From Dongia_A sp035695765 (GTDB lineage: Bacteria > Pseudomonadota > Alphaproteobacteria > Dongiales > Dongiaceae), in the NCBI GenBank assembly GCA_035695765.1, contig DASRRI010000005.1, forward strand, positions 17,408 to 81,407: a stretch of 64,000 nt of DNA, read 5' to 3'. Shown one piece after another: positions 42,611 through 50,624 of this stretch. Numbering within the stretch: position 1 is the stretch's first letter; every line of letters starts with the position of its first letter. The notes below the pieces were generated by a model that was not told where the DNA came from, searched no databases, and saw only the letters and a program-made list of their open reading frames with translations. Position numbers and translations under genes: made by a program.

Positions 42611-43735
42611 ATGACCAACGCCGTCTATATGGATGCCAATGCGTCCATGCCGCCCTGCGCTTCTGCGCTGGCGGCGATGGAAGCGGCGCTGCGCGTCACC
42701 GGCAATCCATCGTCGGTGCATGGCTTCGGACGTGCGGCGCGTGCGCTGGTCGATCGCGCCCGCGCCCAGGTCGCCCAGCTGGCTGGAGCGAAGGCCGAGA
42801 ACGTGATTTTCACGGCCGGCGGGACCGAGGCGAACAATCTGGCGCTCAACAGCCGGGGCGAACGGCCGCTCATCGTCTCCGGCATCGAGCACCATTCGGT
42901 GCTGAAGCCGGCCGAAATGGCAGGCGCGCGTATCTTGCGTGTGCAGCGCAACGGCCAGGTCGATCTCGATGACCTTGGGGCAGCTTTGGGTGCAGCGGGG
43001 CGCCCGGCGTTCGTCTCGATCATGCTGGCGAACAACGAGACCGGCGTGATCCAGCCGGTGCGGGCGGCGGCCGATCTGGTGCATGCGGCGGGCGGTGTTC
43101 TGCATTGCGACGCATCGCAGGCACCGGGCCGCATTGCCCTTGATATGGGTGAGCTGGGCGCTGATCTGTTGAGTGTGTCGGCCCATAAGATGGGTGGCGT
43201 GCTCGGTGCCGGAGCCCTGGTGATGAAGGGCGATCTGGCATTTCGGCCGATCCTGATCGGCGGTGGACAGGAAAAGTTCCGGCGTGCGGGGACGGAGAAT
43301 GTTCCCGCCATCGCGGCGTTCGGCGCGGCAGCGGAGGAAGCGCGGGTCAATACGCATGGCGCGCGGGTGGCCACATTGCGCGATCGCTTCGAAGCGCAGC
43401 TTGGCGAGGGCATTGCGATCCTGGGTGCCGATGCGCCGCGGCTGCCGAATACCGCGTGCATCGCGGTTGCCGGCAAGTCGAGCGAGACTTTGGTGATGGC
43501 GCTCGATCTCGCCGGTTACGCGATCAGCGCGGGTTCGGCCTGTTCGTCCGGAAAAGTGCGGCCGAGCCACGTCGCGACCGCGATGGGTTACGGCGAAGAG
43601 ATTGCCCGGTCCGCGATCCGTATCAGCCTTGGCTGGTGGAACAACGAGGCGGAGATCGACGGACTGGCGGCGCGGCTGGCCGATCTTGCCGGCCGGAAAG
43701 TTCATACGCTGCCGGACATGCAGCCGGCAGCTTGA
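42611..43735 (+). CDS. NifS-type cysteine desulfurase (first of two)
   Basis: This 374-residue PLP enzyme takes sulfur from cysteine. It has the aminotransferase-V family order: VYMDANASMPPCASALAAM, GGTEANNLAL, IEHHSVL, ANNETGVIQPV, PLP lysine Lys193 (SAHKMGG), catalytic Cys311 in SAGSACSSG, and a GWWNN C-terminus. It is clearly distinct from IscS in the next gene: the active-site loop is shorter, and the N-terminus reads MDANAS rather than LDYQATTP. Paired desulfurases in this position are seen in many alphaproteobacterial isc operons. Its specific role, possibly a partner or backup to IscS, is unknown. Confidence 0.92.
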   Translation: MTNAVYMDANASMPPCASALAAMEAALRVTGNPSSVHGFGRAARALVDRARAQVAQLAGAKAENVIFTAGGTEANNLALNSRGERPLIVSGIEHHSVLKPAEMAGARILRVQRNGQVDLDDLGAALGAAGRPAFVSIMLANNETGVIQPVRAAADLVHAAGGVLHCDASQAPGRIALDMGELGADLLSVSAHKMGGVLGAGALVMKGDLAFRPILIGGGQEKFRRAGTENVPAIAAFGAAAEEARVNTHGARVATLRDRFEAQLGEGIAILGADAPRLPNTACIAVAGKSSETLVMALDLAGYAISAGSACSSGKVRPSHVATAMGYGEEIARSAIRISLGWWNNEAEIDGLAARLADLAGRKVHTLPDMQPAA

Positions 43736-43753
43736 TGCAAGGGTGTGAGTAAC

Positions 43754-45013
43754 ATGAGTTCATTGCAGGAAATGAAGATCGCAGCTGACGGCCAGAACCG
43801 CCCGAAGACGCCGATCTATCTGGATTATCAGGCGACGACACCGACCGACTCGCGCGTGGTAGAGGCGATGCTGCCTTACTTCACGACGCATTTCGGAAAT
43901 CCGCATTCGCGCAACCACAGCTTCGGCTGGGAAGCGGAGAAGGCGGTAGAGAACGCGCGTGCCCAGGTCGCCTCGATCATCGGCGCCGACGAGAAGGAGA
44001 TCATCTTCACCTCCGGCGCGACCGAATCGAACAACCTCGCGATCAAAGGCGTCGCGCATTTCTACAAGGGCAAGAAGAACCATGTCATCACGGTCGTGAC
44101 CGAGCATAAGTGCGTGCTCGATTCCTGCCGGCACCTGGAGCTGGAAGGGTTCGACATCACCTATCTGCCGGTGCAGCAGAACGGCCTCATCGACCTGGAA
44201 CAGCTGAAGGCCGCGATCCGGCCGGATACCTGCATCGTCTCGGTGATGGCGGTGAATAACGAGATCGGCGTGATCCAGCCGCTGGCCGAGATCGGAAAGA
44301 TCTGCCGCGCGGCCAAGGTCTATTTCCACACCGACGCGGCGCAGGCGGTCGGCAAGATCCCGCTTAATGTCGAGGAAATGAACATCGACATGATGTCGAT
44401 CTCCGGCCACAAGATCTACGGGCCAAAGGGCATCGGCGCGCTTTACGTCCGGCGCAAGCCGCGCGTTCGTCTCGAGGCGCTGATCCATGGCGGCGGGCAG
44501 GAGCGCGGCATGCGCTCCGGCACCTTGCCGACGCCGCTCTGCGTCGGCCTGGGCGAAGCCTGCGCCATCGCGCAGCGCGAGATGGGCGCGGAGGCCGAGC
44601 GGCTGAAGGGCCTGCGCGACCGCTTCTACAAGAAGATCAAGGAGCAGCTGCCGGAGGTCTATCTCAACGGCGATCTCGACAGCCGCATCCCGGGCAACCT
44701 CAACCTCTCCTTCGCCTATGTGGAGGGCGAGGGGCTGATGATGGGGATCAAGGACCTGGCGGTGTCGTCGGGCTCCGCTTGCACCTCGGCATCGCTGGAG
44801 CCGTCCTACGTGCTGCGCGCGCTGGGCGTGGAGGAAGAACTGGCGCATACCTCGCTGCGCATTGGGCTGGGCCGGTTTACGACAGAACAGGACGTCGACT
44901 ATGCAGTCGAGCATATCGTCGAATCCGTGCAGCGCCTGCGCTCTATGAGCCCGCTGTGGGAGATGGCGCAGGAAGGAATCGACATCAAATCGATCAAGTG
45001 GGCGGAGCACTAA
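43754..45013 (+). CDS. iscS: Cysteine desulfurase IscS
   Basis: IscS supplies sulfur for Fe-S clusters, tRNA thiolation and other cofactors. The 419-residue product is of IscS type: YLDYQATTPTDSRVVEAMLPY, SGATESNNLAIKG, TEHKCVLDSCRHLE, PLP Lys220 (SGHKIYGPKGIGALYVRR), catalytic Cys343 in SSGSACTSASLEPSYVLRALG, and the LRIGLGRFTTEQDVDYA tail. ATG at 43754 is preferred over GTG at 43745: AAGGG sits ten bases before the ATG but only one before the GTG. It is followed by iscU. Confidence 0.96.
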   Translation: MSSLQEMKIAADGQNRPKTPIYLDYQATTPTDSRVVEAMLPYFTTHFGNPHSRNHSFGWEAEKAVENARAQVASIIGADEKEIIFTSGATESNNLAIKGVAHFYKGKKNHVITVVTEHKCVLDSCRHLELEGFDITYLPVQQNGLIDLEQLKAAIRPDTCIVSVMAVNNEIGVIQPLAEIGKICRAAKVYFHTDAAQAVGKIPLNVEEMNIDMMSISGHKIYGPKGIGALYVRRKPRVRLEALIHGGGQERGMRSGTLPTPLCVGLGEACAIAQREMGAEAERLKGLRDRFYKKIKEQLPEVYLNGDLDSRIPGNLNLSFAYVEGEGLMMGIKDLAVSSGSACTSASLEPSYVLRALGVEEELAHTSLRIGLGRFTTEQDVDYAVEHIVESVQRLRSMSPLWEMAQEGIDIKSIKWAEH

Positions 45014-45049
45014 TAGCCCCCGGGATCGATCGAATTCAGGAGAGCAAAT

Positions 45050-45454
45050 ATGGCCTATAGCGAAAAACTGATCGACCACTACGAGAACCCGCGCAACGTC
45101 GGCGCCCTGGACAAGGGCGATTTCAGCGTCGGCACCGGCCTCGTCGGTGCGCCGGCCTGCGGCGACGTCATGAAGCTGCAGATCAAGGTCGGCGCCGATG
45201 GCCGCATCGAGGATGCGAAGTTCAAGACCTTCGGTTGCGGTTCGGCGATCGCTTCTTCCTCGCTCGCGACCGAGTGGGTAAAGGGCAAGACGCTGGACGA
45301 GGCGGAAACGATCAAGAACACCATGATCGCGCAGCAGCTGTCGCTGCCGCCGGTCAAGATCCATTGCTCGGTCCTAGCCGAGGATGCGATCAAGGCCGCG
45401 ATCAAGGATTATCGCGAGAAGCACGGCAAGCCGGCCGAAAAGGCGGCGGAGTAG
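45050..45454 (+). CDS. iscU: Fe-S cluster scaffold IscU
   Basis: IscU is the scaffold on which new clusters are built. The 134-residue protein has the three cluster-binding cysteines (GAPACGDVMKLQI; KTFGCGSAIASSS; KIHCSVLAEDAI) and the LPPVK motif that is recognised by HscA. AGGAG precedes the ATG by seven bases. It lies between iscS and iscA in standard order. Confidence 0.98.
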   Translation: MAYSEKLIDHYENPRNVGALDKGDFSVGTGLVGAPACGDVMKLQIKVGADGRIEDAKFKTFGCGSAIASSSLATEWVKGKTLDEAETIKNTMIAQQLSLPPVKIHCSVLAEDAIKAAIKDYREKHGKPAEKAAE

Positions 45455-45464
45455 CACAACGATC

Positions 45465-45878
45465 ATGGATATCGGCACCAACATCCCGGAAGGCGCGCCC
45501 GCTGTGGCAGCGCCAGACGTCAAGCCGAAGCGCGCGCCGCGTGCGCGGCCGGCCGCGATCAATCTGAGTCCGGCGGCAGTCGAGCGCGTGAAGGCGCTGC
45601 TCGACAAGCGCGGCAAGCCGTCGGCCGGCATCCGCATCGGCGTCAAGACGAAGGGCTGCTCCGGCCTCAGCTATACGCTGGAATTCGCCGACGAGAAGGG
45701 GCCGATGGACGAGGTCGTGCAGCAGGATGGCGTCACGGTCCTGATCGACCCGAAGGCGACGCTCTTCATCCTCGGCACCGAAATGGATTATGTCGAAGAG
45801 AAGCTGCAATCCGGCTTCGTCTTCAAGAATCCGAACGAGAAGGGCCGCTGCGGCTGTGGCGAATCCTTCCACGTCTGA
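45465..45878 (+). CDS. iscA: A-type Fe-S carrier IscA
   Basis: IscA receives clusters and passes them to apo-proteins. The 137-residue protein has the HesB/IscA core with the three conserved cysteines (KTKGCSGLSY; GRCGCGESF). The first 35 residues are an Ala/Pro/Lys-rich extension not present in E. coli IscA, giving 137 rather than 107 residues. The start is the ATG of MDIGTNIPEG; GGAG lies about 13 bases before it. It starts 10 bp after iscU stops. Confidence 0.95.
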   Translation: MDIGTNIPEGAPAVAAPDVKPKRAPRARPAAINLSPAAVERVKALLDKRGKPSAGIRIGVKTKGCSGLSYTLEFADEKGPMDEVVQQDGVTVLIDPKATLFILGTEMDYVEEKLQSGFVFKNPNEKGRCGCGESFHV

Positions 45879-45890
45879 TGTCGCATAGTG

Positions 45891-46541
45891 ATGTCGACTC
45901 AACCGGACGATATGCGCGCGGCGCGCGCTGGTCTCGTTTCGTGCTGGTCCTGCAAGGGACCGGTCGCGGGGCAAGCGTTGTTCTGCCACACCTGCGGTGC
46001 GATCCAGCCGCCGGGACAGCTTGACCGCTTCCGCCGGCTCGGCATCGAGCCGGATTTCGACATCGATCTCGACGTGATCGAGAAGCGCTATCTCGGTTTC
46101 CAGCGCGCCATCCATCCCGACCGCTTTGCGACGAAGCCGGCGAAGGAACGCGCCTTTGCGGAAGCGCAGGCGGTTGCCCTTAACGAAGCCTATGAGACGC
46201 TGAAGGACCCGCTGCGCCGCGCCGCCTATCTGCTCAGCCTCAAGGGCATCGATGCCTCGGTCTCGAAGGACGAAACGGTGCGCGATCCGGAACTGTTGAT
46301 GGAAGCGATGGAAGCGCGCGAAGCCCTGATGGAGGCGACCAGCATCGAGAAGGTGGAAAGACTCCAGGCCAAGGCCGGAGCCCATGCCATCGCCATCCTC
46401 TCCGATCTCTCCAAGGCCTTCGCGAGCGACGATCTCATGGCAGCGAACCTTTTGACGACACGACTGAAGTATCTGCGCAAGTATCTCGAGGAGACGCGCA
46501 CGCGCCGGATTGCCCTCGAACAAGCGGACGGGCGGGCATGA
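45891..46541 (+). CDS. hscB: Co-chaperone HscB with N-terminal zinc finger
   Basis: HscB brings IscU to HscA. The product of about 216 residues has two parts. Residues 18-37 form a tetra-cysteine finger (CWSCKGPVAGQALFCHTCG) of the kind seen in human HSC20 but absent in E. coli HscB. Then comes a J-domain with the HPD motif (IHPDRFATKPAKERAFAEAQ) and the C-terminal helical domain that binds IscU. Its stop overlaps hscA by 4 bp. A GTG one codon earlier is an alternative start; neither has a good Shine-Dalgarno. Confidence 0.94.
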   Translation: MSTQPDDMRAARAGLVSCWSCKGPVAGQALFCHTCGAIQPPGQLDRFRRLGIEPDFDIDLDVIEKRYLGFQRAIHPDRFATKPAKERAFAEAQAVALNEAYETLKDPLRRAAYLLSLKGIDASVSKDETVRDPELLMEAMEAREALMEATSIEKVERLQAKAGAHAIAILSDLSKAFASDDLMAANLLTTRLKYLRKYLEETRTRRIALEQADGRA

Positions 46542-48469
46542 CCATGCTGCTGCAGATCCACGAGCCGGGCGAGACGCCGGAACCGCACGTCAGGGAGCAC
46601 GGCATCGCCATTGGCATCGACCTCGGCACCACCAATTCCGTGGTGGCGGTGGTCGATGGCGAGCAGCCAGAAGTGCTGCGCGACGCGCATGGCGACGGGC
46701 TCATTCCATCCGTGGTCGCGCTGATGGCCGATGGCGTGATCGTCGGGCGCGAGGCACAGGCCTTGCGCGCCAAGTATCCGGACCGCGTCGTCAGTTCGAT
46801 CAAACGCCTGATGGGGCGCGGCGTCCATGACGTCAAGGCGCTGGCCGGTGTCCTGCCCTACAAGATCGCAGCCAGCGGCGATTCCGTCGGCATGGTGCGG
46901 CTGGAGGTCGCCGGCCGATCGGTGACGCCGATCGAGATGTCCGCCGAAATCCTCAAAGCGGTGAAGTCCCGCGCCGAGCAATCGCTGGGTCAAGTCGTAG
47001 CCAAGGCAGTCGTGACGGTGCCGGCCTATTTCGACGACGCCGCGCGCAGTGCCACCAAGGATGCGGCGAAGCTGGCTGGCCTCGATGTGCTGCGCCTTGT
47101 GAACGAGCCGACGGCAGCCGCGCTCGCCTATGGCCTCGATACCGGAGCCGAAGGCGTCTATGCGATCTATGATCTTGGCGGTGGCACCTTCGACATCTCG
47201 CTGCTGCGCCTGCAAAAGGGCGTCTTCCAGGTGCTGGCGACCGGCGGCGATTCTGCGCTGGGTGGCGATGATTTCGACCATGCACTGGCCGAGCGCGCCA
47301 TTGCGGCGAGCGGCCTTGTCACGCTGGACGAAGCCGGCGCTGCGGCCCTGCTGTTGGCGGCCCGCGCCGCCAAGGAAAAGCTAAGCCAGCAGGATAGCGC
47401 GGCGCTGTTGGCAGAGATCGGCGGCAAGCAGATCGATGTCACCATGTCGCGCAGCGAGTTCGAGGCTCTGGTTGACCCGCTGATCCAGCGCACCATGCGC
47501 GCCTGCCGCCAGGCGCTGGACGATGCGCGCGTTGGTACGAAGGACATCAAGGGTGTCGTGCTGGTTGGCGGCTCCACGCGCGTGCCGCTGGTTCGCCGCA
47601 AGGTCGAGGAATTCTTCGGCCGGCAGCCGCTCGCCGACATCAATCCCGACGAAGTGGTCGCCGTCGGCGCTGCCCTGCAGGCCAAGGCGCTGACGCGCGG
47701 CAGCGACACGCTCCTGCTTGACGTCATCCCGCTGTCGCTCGGGATCGAGACCATGGGCGGCATCGTCGAGAAGGTGATCGACCGCAATACGCCGATCCCG
47801 GTCGCCAAGGCGCAGGACTTCACTACCTATCAGGACGGCCAGTCCGGCATGCTGATCCACGTCGTACAGGGCGAGCGCGAGACCGTCGATGCTTGCCGGT
47901 CCCTCGGCCGGTTCGAGCTGCTGGGCATTCCGCCGATGGTGGCGGGCGCCGCGCGCATCCAGGTGACCTTTGCCGTCGATGCCGATGGCTTGCTCACCGT
48001 CTCCGCAGTGGAAAAGACGACTGGCATTCGAGCCGAAATTGCGGTGAAGCCGAGCTATGGCCTCAGCGAAGGCGAGATGGCGGACATGCTGCGCGACAGT
48101 CTGGTCCACGCCCGCGACGACATGGAACAGCGCCTATTGATCGAAGCGCGGGTCGAGGCGGAGCGGGTGCTGCTGGCGCTGAATGCCGCGCTGGTTGCCG
48201 ATGGTTCGCTGCTGTCGGCCGATGAGCGGGCCAGTATCGATTCAGCAATCGCTAAGCTCCGGCACGCCATAAAGGGCGAGGACCGCGATCTTATCAATGC
48301 GGCGGTGGAGGGGCTTGACCACGCGACCCATGCCTTCGCCCAGCGGCGGATGGACCGGGCGGTGGCCCTGGCGTTGAAAGGCCATTCGCTTGACGAGGTT
48401 GAAGCAAGTATGGCAACTGACCCGGCCCCGGATCGGAGCCGGTCCGGGTCTTCTGGCCCAGCCCATTGA
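46538..48469 (+). CDS. hscA: Hsp70-type chaperone HscA
   Basis: HscA uses ATP to release the cluster from IscU. The 643-residue Hsp70 protein has the nucleotide-binding domain (GIDLGTTNSVVAVV; VPAYFDDAARSATKDAAKLAGL; AIYDLGGGTFDISLL; VVLVGGSTRVPLVRRKV) and the substrate-binding domain from about 390 (DVIPLSLGIETMGGIVEKVIDRNTPIPVAKAQDFTTYQDGQ). It lacks the long EEVD-like tail, as HscA does. Coupled to hscB by a 4-bp overlap. Length is slightly above E. coli's 616. Confidence 0.96.
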   Translation: MTMLLQIHEPGETPEPHVREHGIAIGIDLGTTNSVVAVVDGEQPEVLRDAHGDGLIPSVVALMADGVIVGREAQALRAKYPDRVVSSIKRLMGRGVHDVKALAGVLPYKIAASGDSVGMVRLEVAGRSVTPIEMSAEILKAVKSRAEQSLGQVVAKAVVTVPAYFDDAARSATKDAAKLAGLDVLRLVNEPTAAALAYGLDTGAEGVYAIYDLGGGTFDISLLRLQKGVFQVLATGGDSALGGDDFDHALAERAIAASGLVTLDEAGAAALLLAARAAKEKLSQQDSAALLAEIGGKQIDVTMSRSEFEALVDPLIQRTMRACRQALDDARVGTKDIKGVVLVGGSTRVPLVRRKVEEFFGRQPLADINPDEVVAVGAALQAKALTRGSDTLLLDVIPLSLGIETMGGIVEKVIDRNTPIPVAKAQDFTTYQDGQSGMLIHVVQGERETVDACRSLGRFELLGIPPMVAGAARIQVTFAVDADGLLTVSAVEKTTGIRAEIAVKPSYGLSEGEMADMLRDSLVHARDDMEQRLLIEARVEAERVLLALNAALVADGSLLSADERASIDSAIAKLRHAIKGEDRDLINAAVEGLDHATHAFAQRRMDRAVALALKGHSLDEVEASMATDPAPDRSRSGSSGPAH

Positions 48470-48500
48470 GTTTTGCGGATTTCCGAACGGAGTCAAATAG

Positions 48501-48836
48501 ATGCCGAAAATGACCTTCATCAATCCTGATGGGACGCGCCTCGAAGTCGAAGCGCCGGTCGGCCTTTCGGTCCTGGAAATCGCGCACCGCAATAACATCA
48601 GCCTGGAAGGCGCCTGCGAAGGCTCGCTTGCATGCTCCACCTGCCACGTGATCGTGGACCCCGAGTGGTACGATGTGTTGCAGACGGCGAGCGAGGATGA
48701 GGAAGACATGCTCGACCTTGCCTTCGGCCTCACCCATACGTCGCGCCTTGGCTGCCAGATCAAGATGACCGAAGAGCTGGACGGCCTCACCGTCAGCCTG
48801 CCGGCGGCGACGCGCAACATGATGGTCGATAAGTAG
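48501..48836 (+). CDS. fdx: [2Fe-2S] ferredoxin, ISC type
   Basis: This ferredoxin gives electrons for cluster assembly on IscU. The 111-residue protein has the adrenodoxin-like cysteine pattern: Cys-x5-Cys-x2-Cys in ACEGSLACSTCHVIV, and the fourth Cys in RLGCQIKM. EDEEDMLDLAFGLT is the acidic interaction helix. It follows hscA by 31 bp and precedes iscX in the E. coli order. Confidence 0.97.
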   Translation: MPKMTFINPDGTRLEVEAPVGLSVLEIAHRNNISLEGACEGSLACSTCHVIVDPEWYDVLQTASEDEEDMLDLAFGLTHTSRLGCQIKMTEELDGLTVSLPAATRNMMVDK

Positions 48837-48870
48837 CAGCCGAAAGAAACGATCGGAGCTGGACGACGAC

Positions 48871-49077
48871 ATGGCGAAAAAACTGCGCTGGACCGACGTC
48901 CACGACATTGCGATCGAGCTGGAAGACGCCCGTCCCGACGTCGACATCGTCAACCTGCGTTTCATGGACCTGTGGAAGTGGGTCCAGGAGCTGCCGGATT
49001 TCGAAGACGATCCCAACAAGTCCAACGAGAAGATCCTCGAGGCTATCCAGGCTGCGTGGATCGAGGAGCGCGGGTGA
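48871..49077 (+). CDS. iscX: IscX
   Basis: IscX is a small acidic modulator of IscS activity and may bind iron. The 68-residue product matches the family along its length: MAKKLRWTDVHDIAIELEDA, VNLRFMDLWKWVQELPDFED, NEKILEAIQAAWIEER. It is the canonical last gene of isc operons. Its stop overlaps the next gene's GTG start by 4 bp (GTGA). Confidence 0.96.
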   Translation: MAKKLRWTDVHDIAIELEDARPDVDIVNLRFMDLWKWVQELPDFEDDPNKSNEKILEAIQAAWIEERG

Positions 49078-50516
49078 GCCCCGCCAGCGAGTCCTCCCTG
49101 ACTGAGCCGGTGAAAGGGCCGCTGGCCGAGAAGGTTGCAGGCGAGGCGCTCGACAGCGCGCTACGCAAGCGTGGCCAGGAATTCCCGCGCACTGGATCGA
49201 TCTTTTTAGCCCTGCTGGCGCGGCCCTGGATCGATCCCGTTTGCCTGTGGGGCTTCAAGCGCGTGCTGCCGGCCTCACGCGCCTGGGCCGCAGCGGGGGC
49301 GAGCAGCACCTCGCTCGAGAATTTCGCGCGGCAGCTCGGCCTGTTCGGCCTGCCGCCGCGCCTGCGGAGCAAGCTCAACATCACGCATCGGCTGCGCCTC
49401 GTGTCCAAGGCAGCGCAGACGCGCTGGACGGAGATTGCGTTCGAGGGGAGCGCCGGCGACCTGGCCGCGGCGGAACTTGAACGCCGCCGCACCGCGCAAT
49501 TCTATCTCGCCAACCGCTTCCGCTACCTCTCCTTCTCCAAGAAATATCGCGTGTCGGCCGTCCGCTATCGCACGCCGGCACCGGATTTCGCGATCGAGGC
49601 GCTCGACCAGGTCCTGGCCGATCCTGACGCCTTGTTCCAGGTGGCCGATCCTTTGCCGGCGATCGAGCGCAGCAAGAGCGTCGATCATGGCGACGTGATC
49701 GAATATTGGCTGCGGTTCGAAAGCGCGGGGGTCGGCGATGATCCGGCCGATACCGCGTATGCGCACATCTACGAGCCGAAGCAGCCGCCGGCGAAAATGC
49801 CGACCTTCTTCTTCGCCCATGGCCTCGCCATGGAGACGGAGATGATGGTGGATGGCCCGCGCAGCTTTCTCAACATGGCGCGCGTCGGCATGCGGATCGT
49901 GCTGCCGGACGGACCGGGCCACAACCGCCGCTGCAAGGCCGGCCTCTATGGCGGCGAGAGCTTCCTGACCGAGCCGCCGATCTCCGGCATCCAGCATTTC
50001 GTGCGCGCCGCGCGGGAATATGCCGCGATGATCGCCTGGTGCCGCGCGCAGGGTCCGGGCCGCATCTCCCTCGGCGGGATTTCGCTGGGCGCCCTGACGG
50101 CGCAGGTCGCAGCCAGCCGCTGGCGCTATTGGCCGGTGGAATGCAAACCGGATGCCTTGTTCCTGATGACGTCCACGGCGCGCGTGAGCGCCCTGCCGCT
50201 GGAATCCTCGCTGGGCCAGATGGCGGATATCGACAACGAGGTGCGCCGCCATGGCTGGAAAGCGGAACACTTCCAGGCCCTGGAGCCGATCACCGACGCC
50301 GGCGCGGAGCCGCCGATCGACCCTGCCAATATCGTGCTGATGGTAGGCAAGCGCGACGACGTGACCGCCGCTGCCGGTGGGTATCTGCTTGCGGAACGCT
50401 GGCGCATCCCGAAGGACAATTACTTCCTGCGCGACCGGGGCCACTTCTCCGCGGCCATTGGCCTCGGCGTCGATCCGGCGCCCTATGCGCGCATGTTCGA
50501 GATCCTAAGTCGTTGA
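49074..50516 (+). CDS. Alpha/beta hydrolase at the end of the isc operon
   Basis: The 480-residue product has a helical N-terminal half of about 220 residues and a C-terminal alpha/beta-hydrolase domain with FFFAHGLAMETEMMVDGPRS (oxyanion region), the nucleophile elbow GGISLGALTA (G-I-S-L-G), an acid in VGKRDDVTAAAGG, and the His in RDRGHFSAAIGLGV. The start is GTG at 49074, with GAGGAG five bases upstream, overlapping the iscX stop by 4 bp, so translation is coupled. The large N-terminal half separates it from ordinary lipases. Whether it serves Fe-S assembly is unknown; operon membership is the only hint. Confidence 0.85.
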   Translation: MSPASESSLTEPVKGPLAEKVAGEALDSALRKRGQEFPRTGSIFLALLARPWIDPVCLWGFKRVLPASRAWAAAGASSTSLENFARQLGLFGLPPRLRSKLNITHRLRLVSKAAQTRWTEIAFEGSAGDLAAAELERRRTAQFYLANRFRYLSFSKKYRVSAVRYRTPAPDFAIEALDQVLADPDALFQVADPLPAIERSKSVDHGDVIEYWLRFESAGVGDDPADTAYAHIYEPKQPPAKMPTFFFAHGLAMETEMMVDGPRSFLNMARVGMRIVLPDGPGHNRRCKAGLYGGESFLTEPPISGIQHFVRAAREYAAMIAWCRAQGPGRISLGGISLGALTAQVAASRWRYWPVECKPDALFLMTSTARVSALPLESSLGQMADIDNEVRRHGWKAEHFQALEPITDAGAEPPIDPANIVLMVGKRDDVTAAAGGYLLAERWRIPKDNYFLRDRGHFSAAIGLGVDPAPYARMFEILSR

Positions 50517-50567
50517 AATCAGGCCAGAGTTGGTCCAGATAGACGGGGCGGGTAGGATGCCCCCAAC

Positions 50568-50600
50568 CGTCATGGCAAGGCTTAAAGCCTTGCCATGACG
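50568..50600. repeat. 33-nt perfect palindrome upstream of mnmA
   Basis: Two perfect 16-bp arms (CGTCATGGCAAGGCTT and its complement) flank a single central A. No T run follows. It sits between the hydrolase stop (50516) and the mnmA start (50625). It could be a terminator hairpin for the isc operon, an mRNA leader structure for mnmA, or a dimeric protein-binding site. Confidence 0.8.
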
Positions 50601-50624
50601 AATCGGAATGTGTGAAGACAAAAC

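Noticed and set aside
43760..45364. 534-codon open frame antisense to iscS and iscU
   Set aside because: It crosses two well-supported genes and has no family features.
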